64,000 nt of DNA from Henriciella sp. Lineage in GTDB: Bacteria; Pseudomonadota; Alphaproteobacteria; Caulobacterales; Hyphomonadaceae. A program made the translations under genes and the position numbers. The notes beneath the pieces were generated by a model that saw only the letters and a program-made list of their open reading frames with translations, was not told where the DNA came from and did not search any database. Numbering within the stretch: the stretch's first letter is position 1; each line of letters starts with the position of its first letter. The stretch covers positions 186,001-250,000 of the forward strand of contig JAEPOM010000003.1 of NCBI GenBank assembly GCA_017642885.1, written 5' to 3'. This document shows positions 1 to 9,200 of the stretch, in pieces.

Positions 1-356
1 TGGGGGTTTGGGCGCGACCACTCCATCGCCCATCCGCCGTGCAGATCCCCATAAATTCCGGTCGTCGAAAGATAAGTCAGGCTGGTCGCTGTGTCTGCGA
101 AACCAGCAAGCCGCGCGAAGCCCGGGCACCCATCTTCGCTCGGCGGTGCACTAATCACGACGTGCGCCGCGTCCATCGCCTTGCGCAAATCGGCTTCGCC
201 ATCGACGGAAACCGGTTGTATGCCGGATTGTTCTAGCATCTCGCGACGCTCATCAGAGCGATAGGTTCCAAGTACAGGGCCACGCCAAAGCGCAGCAAGG
301 GCTTGGGCGCTATAACCAGGACCAAACAAAAACAATGGTTGTGACGGATCTGTCAT
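1..356 (-). CDS. NAD(P)-binding epimerase/dehydratase-like protein (partial, C-terminus outside window)
   Basis: Only the N-terminal 118 codons are present; the gene runs off the left edge. It starts with ATG at 356 (MTDPSQPLFLFGPGYSAQ). The FGPGYSA segment around residues 10-16 is a glycine-rich nucleotide-binding turn like that of atypical short-chain dehydrogenases/epimerases. Later, TYLSTTGIYGD (around residues 96-106) resembles the beta strand and catalytic-loop region (S-T-T-G-x-Y-G) of NAD-dependent epimerases. The substrate cannot be told. The gene is divergent from the TPR gene starting at 417, so promoters for both must lie in about 60 bases or inside the genes. Family assignment is by motif only. 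Confidence 0.72.
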   Translation of the reverse strand, partial: MTDPSQPLFLFGPGYSAQALAALWRGPVLGTYRSDERREMLEQSGIQPVSVDGEADLRKAMDAAHVVISAPPSEDGCPGFARLAGFADTATSLTYLSTTGIYGDLHGGWAMEWSRPNP

Positions 357-416
357 TTGCGCTCGTATCTCAGTATCCTTACTGCAATAGATATTGGCGC
401 ATCTGAGGGATTGTCC

Positions 417-1070
417 ATGCTTGTATCTGTGTTGTTGTCCGGGCTCCTGCCAATTGCGCAGTCCGCGTCGGAGGATATTGCCCGCGCTGAGATGCAGCGA
501 TTGCAAGCGTGTATCGAGAAAACTGAGACGGCGCCGGAAGAAGCGTTTGAAGATTCTCTTGCATGGCTCAGCAATGGCAACCGCCCGAAGGCGCGATATT
601 GCAATGCGATTTCGCTGTTGGCACTGGACCGGCTGGAAGAAGGCGCAGCGCGGCTAGAGGCTCTCGCAACAGCACCTGACCCAATAGAGCTTGAAGATCG
701 TGCCCTATACCTAGCGCAGGCCGGGAATGCTTGGCTCGCTGGCAACTATCCGGATGCCGCTATCGTCGCGCTCTCAGAAGCTTTGAAGCTCGAGCAGGAT
801 GATCCAGACATCTACAAGGATCGCGCCGCGGCTTACCTCGCTGTCGAACGCTGGATGGAAGGTGTGGATGATTTGAATGCTGCCTTGGAGCTTCGATCCA
901 ATGATGCAGAGGCGCTGTCTCTGCGAGCACGCGCGCATCTTGCAACTGAGAATTTGCCTGCGGCCAAAGTCGACATGGAAGAAGCGCTGACGATTGAGCC
1001 TGAGAATATCGATATCCTCGTCTTGCGCGGCGATATCCGCGAGGCCATTCGGTTGTCCGAACTCAACTAA
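417..1070 (+). CDS. Exported TPR-repeat protein
   Basis: A 217-residue protein. I chose ATG 417 because GAGGGA at 405-410 is a well-spaced ribosome-binding site and the product then begins with a signal peptide (MLVSVLLSGLLPIAQSA, cleavage near residue 17). A TTG at 357 in frame would instead overlap the upstream start. After the signal there is a helical region with two cysteines, then about three tetratricopeptide-like helix pairs (around residues 80-190) with the usual spacing of A, G, Y/L and P residues. TPR proteins are scaffolds for protein contacts; no enzyme motif is visible. The stop overlaps the convergent mtgA stop by 4 nt. The specific role is unknown. Confidence 0.75.
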   Translation: MLVSVLLSGLLPIAQSASEDIARAEMQRLQACIEKTETAPEEAFEDSLAWLSNGNRPKARYCNAISLLALDRLEEGAARLEALATAPDPIELEDRALYLAQAGNAWLAGNYPDAAIVALSEALKLEQDDPDIYKDRAAAYLAVERWMEGVDDLNAALELRSNDAEALSLRARAHLATENLPAAKVDMEEALTIEPENIDILVLRGDIREAIRLSELN

Positions 1071-1750
1071 TCCAGAACGCAGTCATCAAGACCGTCGCGC
1101 GCCACCACATCCATGCGTGCAAGAATGGTCTGTGTGCGTTGTCGGACATAGGGACCTGCAGGGTTCACACGCCACTTATTCGGGCTCGGTAAGACCGCCG
1201 CGAGGCGCGCCGCTTCGAATCTGGTCAGGTCACGCGCAGGTTTGCCAAAACGTCCAAAGGCCGCCGCCTCGGCGCCATACAATCCATCCCCCCACTCAGC
1301 AACGTTCAGGTAAGCCTCCATCACGCGGCGCTTGCCCCAAAATCCGTCAATAAAAACGGCCATCCACGCCTCGGCGCCCTTGCGCGCATAGCCGCCGCCA
1401 TTCCACAGAAAGACATTCTTCGCGGTTTGCTGAGTGAGCGTTGAGGCGCCTCGCACGCGCCCGCTTTCCTGGCGCTCATCAAGCGCGGTCCTGATGGCGT
1501 CGAGATCAACGCCTGCATGTTCGCAAAACCGGGTGTCCTCAGCCGCGATCACGGCGCGGACAAGGTGGGGCGATATCTCTTCGGCCCTGGTCCAGCTGTA
1601 ATAGACATCCGTCCCCTGAACGATCCGTCCGGACATGTTCAGCGTTCCTGGCACTGGCACGAAAATCAGAGCCAGCGCATAGACGTGCACGGCCACCACA
1701 CAAGCAACCGCAAGCTTTGTTGCACGCCAGACCCAGGTCCCGATCTTCAT
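1067..1750 (-). CDS. mtgA: Monofunctional biosynthetic peptidoglycan transglycosylase MtgA
   Basis: A family GT51 glycosyltransferase that polymerises lipid II into glycan strands at the periplasmic face of the inner membrane. One transmembrane anchor is seen at about residues 8-28. It is followed by the GT51 motifs: [14 protein letters not shown] with the catalytic Glu, [12 protein letters not shown], and the [14 protein letters not shown] segment. The length, 227 residues, suits a monofunctional enzyme without a transpeptidase domain. I start at ATG 1750 because it overlaps the queG stop as ATGA, indicating translational coupling; a longer in-frame start at 1777 exists. It is the last gene of a GST-queG-mtgA run on the minus strand. 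Confidence 0.92.
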   Translation of the reverse strand: MKIGTWVWRATKLAVACVVAVHVYALALIFVPVPGTLNMSGRIVQGTDVYYSWTRAEEISPHLVRAVIAAEDTRFCEHAGVDLDAIRTALDERQESGRVRGASTLTQQTAKNVFLWNGGGYARKGAEAWMAVFIDGFWGKRRVMEAYLNVAEWGDGLYGAEAAAFGRFGKPARDLTRFEAARLAAVLPSPNKWRVNPAGPYVRQRTQTILARMDVVARDGLDDCVLD

Positions 1751-2871
1751 GTTCCTGCCTGCCCCGATAGTTGCCACTCCGCCTTCACGTCCGCATCTGT
1801 CTCTTGTGCGAAACGCGCGGCTTTTTCGGTCGCGAAGCGGGCTAAATCAAGGCGTGATAGAGCCCAGACTGCAGCGCCGCGAACCACGGGATCTTCGTCA
1901 CTCAAATGCGGTAGAACGCTTTGCTCAACCAAGCTGGGATCTCCGGAATTCCCAATCGCGATCAGCACGTTCCGGATGAAGCGATCACGCCCGATGCGTT
2001 TGATCGGAGACCCGGAAAACACGTCGCGAAAGTGCGCGTCGTCCAGTGCGGATAGCGCATCGAGATCTGGGCCCTTAAGCTCAGCCCGTGCCCAGAACGC
2101 GCCCTCACGTGCTGTCTCTGCAAACTTGTTCCAGGGGCAGATGGCGAGACAGTCATCACAGCCATAAATGCGATTTCCCATTGCGGCGCGAAACTCATGC
2201 GCAATCGGCCCTTTATGCTCGATCGTGAGATAGGAAATACAACGGCGGGCATCCAGCTGGTATGGCGCGGGGAACGCCGCTGTCGGACAAATATCGAGGC
2301 AGGCGCTACAAGATCCGCAATGATCCACCTCCGCGTCGTCCATGTCGAGGACGGCGTCCGTGAGCATGACGCCGAGAAACAGCCAGGATCCATGTTCGCG
2401 TGAGACCAGATTGGTGTGCTTTCCTTGCCATCCAAGACCCGCTTTATGAGCAAGAGGCTTTTCCATCAGCGGCGCGGTATCGACAAAAACCTTCACCTCT
2501 GCACCGGTCTCAGCAACAAAGGCGCGGGCCAGCTGTTTCAGGCGTTTCTTGAGAACATCATGGTAGTCCTTGCCGCGCGCATAGATGGAGATATTCCCTT
2601 CGCCCGTGCGCTCTAAGGAGCGCATGGGATCGTGATCCGGTCCATAATTCAGGGCGACGACCACGGCTGATTTCGCGCCGTCCCACATAGATGTCGGTGT
2701 TTTTCGGCGATCGAGGGTGGTCTCCATCCACTCCATTGAGCCGTGATGCCCCGCCTCGACAAAAGCTTCCAGCCGCTCGCTCGCCGGCCATGGCTCATCA
2801 GCGCGGCAAATCCGGCAGTCATCGAAGCCAAGCGCATTGGCTGTCGTCTTTAAAAAGGTTTCCTTGGACAT
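1747..2871 (-). CDS. queG: Epoxyqueuosine reductase QueG
   Basis: Catalyses the last step of queuosine synthesis in tRNA, reduction of epoxyqueuosine to queuosine, using cobalamin and two [4Fe-4S] clusters. The ferredoxin-type cysteine motifs are visible: [12 protein letters not shown] around residues 185-196 and [11 protein letters not shown] around 238-248. The N-terminal half contains the conserved [16 protein letters not shown] and GWQGKHTN segments. A C-terminal HEAT-like region ([19 protein letters not shown]) follows, as in the family. The length of 374 is typical. It sits between a glutathione transferase and mtgA. The queCED genes needed earlier in the same pathway lie 14 kb away in this window. 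Confidence 0.95.
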   Translation of the reverse strand: MSKETFLKTTANALGFDDCRICRADEPWPASERLEAFVEAGHHGSMEWMETTLDRRKTPTSMWDGAKSAVVVALNYGPDHDPMRSLERTGEGNISIYARGKDYHDVLKKRLKQLARAFVAETGAEVKVFVDTAPLMEKPLAHKAGLGWQGKHTNLVSREHGSWLFLGVMLTDAVLDMDDAEVDHCGSCSACLDICPTAAFPAPYQLDARRCISYLTIEHKGPIAHEFRAAMGNRIYGCDDCLAICPWNKFAETAREGAFWARAELKGPDLDALSALDDAHFRDVFSGSPIKRIGRDRFIRNVLIAIGNSGDPSLVEQSVLPHLSDEDPVVRGAAVWALSRLDLARFATEKAARFAQETDADVKAEWQLSGQAGT

Positions 2872-2893
2872 GGCAGGCGATCCGATCCGGACA

Positions 2894-3568
2894 CTAAAAG
2901 TCCAAGTCGGTATAGTGCTTCACCGGTTTCGCGTTGCCAACCCGGTCTTCCAGCAACCCCCTGAAACTCGGCCGCGATTTCATTCGCGCGTACCAGGCCT
3001 TCAGATCCGGGGTCAGATCCCAGGGCACATCGCCAAAATAGTCGTACGAGGACAGATGCGCGGCGACGCTGAGATCCGCGATAGAGAAATTTCGCCCAGC
3101 CATATAGGCACGCTCTCCGGCCAGGGCGTCGAGGAAGGTCATTCGGTTTTTAAGCGCGTGTGCGCCCTGCCTTAGTGCAAGACTATCAGGCGATCGGTCG
3201 CGCTTAACCCATTGAGTCACACGTTCGGCCAGGAGCGTGTTGTTGATCCCCGCAAAGCTCTCTTCAGCCCATTGCCATAGGCGACGCGCCTCGGCCTTCT
3301 CCATCGGCGTAAACGGCAACAGACGCGGAGTGGGGAGTGCTTCTTCGATGTATTCGCAGATGGCTAGCGAACCGACGGCGGACGTTTTCACTTCGGCATC
3401 GGTGTCCAGAAGCGCAGGCGCGCTCGCGCCAGGCGCCAGCGCTGCGAGTTCCAGATCTGATACCCAAGGGCGAATCTCAATGGACTCAAATGCCCATCCT
3501 TTTTCGCTCATCATCAAGCGAACCGTGCGCCCCAATGGGTCGATAGGCCAGTGCCACAGCCGTTTCAT
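2894..3568 (-). CDS. Glutathione S-transferase family protein
   Basis: A 224-residue cytosolic protein of the GST fold. The N-terminal thioredoxin-like domain (residues 1-80) contains APALLDTD and [13 protein letters not shown], the usual cis-Pro region and the glutathione-contacting Ser segment before helix 3. The C-terminal domain has the all-helical pattern with [18 protein letters not shown], matching the N-capping box/hydrophobic staple of GSTs. The likely reaction is glutathione conjugation or peroxide/dehalide reduction, but the substrate cannot be inferred. It lies 22 nt upstream of queG on the same strand, so it probably heads that operon. Confidence 0.85.
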   Translation of the reverse strand: MKRLWHWPIDPLGRTVRLMMSEKGWAFESIEIRPWVSDLELAALAPGASAPALLDTDAEVKTSAVGSLAICEYIEEALPTPRLLPFTPMEKAEARRLWQWAEESFAGINNTLLAERVTQWVKRDRSPDSLALRQGAHALKNRMTFLDALAGERAYMAGRNFSIADLSVAAHLSSYDYFGDVPWDLTPDLKAWYARMKSRPSFRGLLEDRVGNAKPVKHYTDLDF

Positions 3569-3683
3569 GCCACTTGCCCTACTGTTATTTGGCGCGCACG
3601 CAAAGATGAACAGATAGAAACCTTTACGCCGTCCCTCTTCCTATGCTTCAAGCCGTGCCTCATGGTGGCTATAGGACCGCAAA

Positions 3684-6143
3684 ATGCTGACGAAAACCTT
3701 TCGATCATGGCTGTTCGCTGGAATTGCCGGAACACTTGTTCTGAGCGGCTGCACTCGCGGCGGTGACGATGTCACCTTCGATCAGGTACCCCCCATTCTG
3801 CAGGACGTCCCACCTGCCGGCCAACTTCCTGAGGGTGTAACCCCGACAGCGTATCGATTGGATCTGTTCACCGACCCGGCCCAGGATGAGTTTTCCGGCA
3901 CTGTCGAGATTGACATCACGTTAGATGAGCCTCACGCGCGGATCTGGTTGCACAGTGTCGATCACGATGTGTCTTCCGCCTTTGTTGTGCTCGCCGATGG
4001 CACCCGTCTCGACGCTGAGTTTACGCGGTCCAAAGCGGATGGCGGGGTATCGCGGCTCGATTTTGAGACACCCGTCCCGCAAGGCAATTCGACCCTGACA
4101 ATGACCTATGCCGCGCCTTACAATTTCAATCTGTCCGGGCTCTACAAAGCCGAACAGAACGGGCGCCCTTATCTCGCAACGCAGATAGAACCCATCGACG
4201 CCCGTCGTCTGGTGCCAAGCTTTGACGAGCCACGCTTCAAGACTCCATGGACCCTGACGGTCGCCACACCGGCGGGTAATCAGGTTGTGACGAATGGCGC
4301 TTTAAAAGCCCAGACGGTGCGCGATGATGGCAATATCGAGTTCCAGTTTGCGACCACTCGGGAAATTCAGTCCTACCTCGTCGCACTCGCTGTGGGCCCG
4401 TACGATTTGAGAGATGGCGGCGTCCTGCCGCCAAACGGGATCCGCCCGCGCGCAGTTCCGTTTCGCGGCTTCTCGCCATCTGGCAAAGGTGACAAGCTGG
4501 AAAACGCGATGGCCATCACCGACGAAATGGTGACCTGGCAGGAAGCTTACTTCGATTACCCCTATCCATACGGCAAACTCGACCTCATCGCGGTGCCGGA
4601 TTTTGCGTATGGCGCGATGGAAAATGACAGCCTCGCCTCAGCCCGGCAAATTCGCAATCCGATTGATCGCAATGCCGACATTCTCGATGCGTTTGACTCC
4701 ATCACCTATCGCAAAGGTGGCGGCGTTCTGTCCATGTTTGAAAACTATCTCGGCGAAGAGGCCTTCCGAGACGGTATTCGACTGCATATGCGCCGGTTTG
4801 AGGACGGCGTCGCAGACGTCGATGATTTCATGACGTCGATCGCCGATGGCAGCAAAACCCCGGACGTTGTCGAGAGCTTCAACTCTTTCATCATGCAACC
4901 CGGTATTCCTTATCTCGACATCGAGTTCACCTGCCCGGCGCCCGATGCTGGTCTGATCAGAGTGTCCCAGAGTCGCTATGCACGGGTTGGATCGACGATT
5001 GATCCGACGGCCCAGACCTGGGTGATCCCGCTTGCCATCAAGATGAACGGGGCGAATGGAGAGCGAACTGTCAGGCAAATATTCAGCGGGTCGTCCATGG
5101 AAGTTCCGCTGGATGGTGGTTGCCCGGATTGGGTGCTGCCCAACGCAGACGGTGCGGGTTATTGGCGCTTTGCGCTGAACGAATCGGCCTGGCAGAACCT
5201 GATCACCAATTATGACCAACTCTCCGCGGCGGAACAGTTGAGTTTCATTGATAGTGCGACCGCTGCGTTCACTTCTGGCGACCTTTCGGCTTCAACATTG
5301 CTGCAAGCAATAGCGGTCAACGCGAATGGCTCATGGAGCGCCGCGCTCGACCCATTGTCGACGCTTAACAGCTATCTGGATGTCTTGCCGGATGAGGTTT
5401 CAAGAGACGCTTTCCGCGATTTTGTCAGAGCCGCCTATGACGAGAGATGGAACCGTCTGGCCTCCAGCCCGGCGAGCTCCCTCAGCGAAGGCGAGCAATT
5501 GCTCAAGACGTCGCTCAGCAGCGCCCTGATCAATATGGACCGTCTGGATGAAGAACGCGCACGCCTGGCGGCGGGTGCGGCGGCCTATGTCGGGGTGATC
5601 AATTCGCCTGATCCGTCCGCCCTCACACCCGACCTCGTCCAGACGGCAATCAGGATCGCCGCGGAAAATGATGACGGCGCCTTCTTCCAGGCTGCCCTGG
5701 ACTATGCGGAGAGCGCGACCAATCAGCGTGAACGGCGCCAGATTTTCTACACGCTTGCTCGGAAAGGCAGCGAAGCCGACACGCTCGCCCTCATGGACCT
5801 GGTGCTGACGGATGCCTATGAAGGGCAGCTCACATGGGGCGTTTACTTGGCCGCTCTGCAAAACGAGACCTCACGGGCTGCAACCTGGGAGAAGTTCAAA
5901 ACCGACTTCGAACAGGTGATTGCAAAAACACCGGAAATCCGAAAACCGCAAACAGCAAGACTGGTTTCATATTTCTGCACGTCGGATGAAATCGACGATG
6001 CGATTGCTTTCGTAGAGACACAGGCGAGCTTGATACCCGGCTATGAACGGCGTCTTGCGCAAGCGTCCGAGACGGCGCGGCTTTGCGCGGCGTTTCGGGC
6101 TGAGAAAGGCACCGAATTAGCGGCAGCGTTGGAGGCTCTATAA
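3684..6143 (+). CDS. M1-peptidase-like lipoprotein lacking the HExxH zinc site
   Basis: An 819-residue protein with a lipoprotein signal (GTLVLSGC, lipobox Cys near residue 23). The N-terminal domain is that of M1 metallo-aminopeptidases (EPIDARRLVPSFDEPRFKTP), ending in the substrate-binding GAMEN motif at residues 310-314. Normally about 85-95 residues with HExxH and the distal Glu separate GAMEN from the conserved ITYxKG segment. Here GAMEN runs straight into DSLASARQIRNPID and ITYRKGG at about 340-345. No HExxH occurs anywhere in the protein. The reading frame stays open through a C-terminal ERAP1-like helical domain. So the family is clear but zinc-dependent catalysis appears impossible. 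Either this is a true in-frame deletion/pseudoenzyme or a collapsed assembly. The catalytic Tyr of the ITY motif is kept. Confidence 0.85.
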   Translation: MLTKTFRSWLFAGIAGTLVLSGCTRGGDDVTFDQVPPILQDVPPAGQLPEGVTPTAYRLDLFTDPAQDEFSGTVEIDITLDEPHARIWLHSVDHDVSSAFVVLADGTRLDAEFTRSKADGGVSRLDFETPVPQGNSTLTMTYAAPYNFNLSGLYKAEQNGRPYLATQIEPIDARRLVPSFDEPRFKTPWTLTVATPAGNQVVTNGALKAQTVRDDGNIEFQFATTREIQSYLVALAVGPYDLRDGGVLPPNGIRPRAVPFRGFSPSGKGDKLENAMAITDEMVTWQEAYFDYPYPYGKLDLIAVPDFAYGAMENDSLASARQIRNPIDRNADILDAFDSITYRKGGGVLSMFENYLGEEAFRDGIRLHMRRFEDGVADVDDFMTSIADGSKTPDVVESFNSFIMQPGIPYLDIEFTCPAPDAGLIRVSQSRYARVGSTIDPTAQTWVIPLAIKMNGANGERTVRQIFSGSSMEVPLDGGCPDWVLPNADGAGYWRFALNESAWQNLITNYDQLSAAEQLSFIDSATAAFTSGDLSASTLLQAIAVNANGSWSAALDPLSTLNSYLDVLPDEVSRDAFRDFVRAAYDERWNRLASSPASSLSEGEQLLKTSLSSALINMDRLDEERARLAAGAAAYVGVINSPDPSALTPDLVQTAIRIAAENDDGAFFQAALDYAESATNQRERRQIFYTLARKGSEADTLALMDLVLTDAYEGQLTWGVYLAALQNETSRAATWEKFKTDFEQVIAKTPEIRKPQTARLVSYFCTSDEIDDAIAFVETQASLIPGYERRLAQASETARLCAAFRAEKGTELAAALEAL

Positions 6144-6259
6144 AGACCGCAAGTGCTGACATCGCAGTCAACAGTTAATGCAAAAAAATCAACGCCGCAT
6201 CGATTGAGGCCCTGTGAGATTTCCCTTAAGGAAGAGCATCCTTTCAAGGGCAATCCCTC

Positions 6260-9200
6260 ATGGCTGATCATTCTCAATCACCCTCAGAATCCAGGAATTC
6301 TGACCCACTCGCATCGTGCATCGCGCAAATGCTTGCCGAAGTTCCGGCCGATTCTCGAAATTCCATCCCTAGCGGGAACATCGAGACGCTGGGCAAATCA
6401 CTGTGGGAATGGTTCGAAACAACCAGCTCGGCGTCAGTGCGCATTCGCCCCGCTGAAGGGATTCACAATGATCTGCTCGGACATCACTTGCTGGAAGCGG
6501 TTGGACCAGACCGGCCATTTCTAGTCGATTCCCTGCTCGGCGCCTGCAGCGATCTAGGGTTCGAAGTGCTCACACTGTTTCACCCGATCGTTGAAACCGA
6601 TAAAGGTCGCTTCTCCCTGATCCAGATCCACCTGCCAGACCTGAGTGAAGGCGAGCAGGCACTTTTGCTGGCGGAAGCCGATGCCACGCTGGCAGACGTT
6701 CATTCAGCCACTGCGGACTATCAGGAAATGCGCGCGCGGATGGCTGCCGAAATTGAACGACTGGCGAGCAATGAACATGTCTCTGAGCGTTATAAAGATG
6801 AAGCCACAGAATTTCTGAAATGGCTCGGCAATGAGCGGTTCGTCTTCCTGGGCGCACGCAGCTACACTTTTCGGACGGGACCGGATGGCAATGTACTGCC
6901 AGAAGAGCCGGATACCGTTGAAGGTTCTAATTTGGGCCTATTGCGAGACGACACGCGCAACGTCCTCAATCGCGGAGCGGAACCGCTTCTGCTGACGGAA
7001 GAAATCGGCGCCTTCCTCGCCGAGCCTGAAACACTAATCATGGCAAAAGCCACACTGCAAAGCCGTGTCCACCGGCGGGTCGCCTGCGATTATGTCGGGG
7101 TGAAACACTTTGGCGAGAAAGGTCAGGTCATCGGCGAAACCCGCTTCCTGGGCCTGTACACAGCCGAGGCTTACAATGAATCGGTTCGCAACATCCCACT
7201 TTTGCGTCGGCGCATGAAGCGTGTCCTGGACATCCTGAACGTGCTGCCTGGCAGTCACAATGAAAAGACCCTCTCGAACATCATTGAGGGCTGGCCGCGG
7301 GACGAATTGATCCAGACCAAGTCAGAAGAGCTTGCCCCCATCATGCAGGGCGTTCTCGACCTGGTTGCAAGACCGCGCGTGCGCGTCTTCACTCGCGCAG
7401 ACCGGTTCAACCGTTTTGTCTCAACCGTGGTGTTCATTCCAAGGGAAGCCTACGATACCGATCTGCGTCGACATATCGCCGAAGCCATCGAAACGGCATG
7501 GGGCGGGCGCATGAGCAGCTTCCAGCCGAGTTTCGACGGCGCGACGATGGTGCGAGTCCTGTTTGAAACCGCTCTCCCCGCGTCGGGGCCCAAACCGAAC
7601 CTCGACGCGCTGGAGCAAAGCATCGCCGAACTGTCGCGTGGTTGGAACGATCGGTTCCACGACGCTGTTATGTCAAGCGAACTCAACGCTGATGGACGCT
7701 CGCTGGCGACCTTGTTCACGGGCGCGTTCAACGCCGCGTATCGCGAAGCCTTCGACCCCGAAGAAGCCATGGCGGATGTCGCCATGCTGGCAAAACTGGA
7801 TCGCAATAATCCCGTTGCACTCCGGGCCTATCGAAGACATTCGGACGAACCGGCAAAGGTGCGGGCGAAGATCTATTCCCGAAACGGGGCGATCGCTCTG
7901 TCTGATTGCGTGCCGGTGTTTGAGCGCATGGGTCTGTTCGTGGCCTTTGAGACGGGATATCCTGTTGCACCCACTTCGAAACCCGTTGCGGATGCGCCCG
8001 AAGAGTATTGGGTTCACTCCCTTTCCATGCGCCGCGCCGACGGTCAGGACATCGATCTTGAAGAAACCGGCGGGGTGTTCGAAGACGCGTTCGTCGCAGT
8101 GTGGAGCGACCGGGCCGAGAATGACGGCTTCAACGCGCTTGTTTTCAATGCCGGACTCTCCTGGCGCGAATCCGCGCTCTGCCGCGCCCTATGCGCTTAC
8201 CGCCACCAGACCGGTCTTGATCCTGCGCGCCAGACGCAAATCGCGGCATTGAACAACAATCCGGAACTCACCAAACATCTGGTTGCCCTCTTTGCCGCGC
8301 GGTTCGACCCGGACTTTGAAGGCAGTCGAGACGCGGCCATGGTGACGCTCGGCGACAAGATCGAAGACGCGCTAAAAGCCGTCGCTTCGCTCGATCATGA
8401 CCGTGTCGTCAGACGCCTGGCCGATCTGATCATGGCGGTGCAAAGGGCAAACTTCTACCAAACCGGAATAGACGGACGGGCGCTGCCTTATATCAGCTTC
8501 AAGATTGCCAGCCGCGAGCTGGAGGATTTGCCAGCGCCGAAACCGTATCGAGAGATCTTTGTCGACTCGCCTATGGTCGAAGGCGTGCATTGCCGCTTCG
8601 GACCGGTCGCCAGGGGCGGTCTCAGATGGTCCGATCGCCGCGATGATTTCCGCACCGAAGTGCTCGGCCTTGTTAAAGCACAACAGGTCAAAAACGCGGT
8701 GATCGTTCCCGTCGGATCGAAAGGCGGGTTCTTTCCCAAACGCCTACCGCTGGGCGGAAGTCGGGAAGCCGTTCGCGACGCCGGAATCGAGGCGTACAAG
8801 ACGTTCATTACCAGCCTTCTGGGCCTCACCGACAACCTGATAGATGGCGCGGTGCAGCCTCCTGCTCGCACCGTGATCCACGATGGTGACGATCCCTACC
8901 TAGTCGTTGCCGCCGACAAAGGCACAGCGACCTTCTCAGACATTGCCAATGAAATCAGTGTGTCGCATGGATTCTGGCTAGGCGATGCGTTCGCTTCAGG
9001 CGGTTCTGCCGGCTATGATCACAAGAAAATGGGAATTACGGCCCGCGGTGCATGGGAAGCCGTGAAGCGCCACTTCCGCGAGATCGGCAAGGACATTCAG
9101 TCGGAACCATTTACCGTCATCGGCTGCGGCGACATGAGCGGCGACGTGTTTGGCAATGGCATGCTTCTCTCGAAGCAAATCCGCCTGCAGGCTGCGTTCA

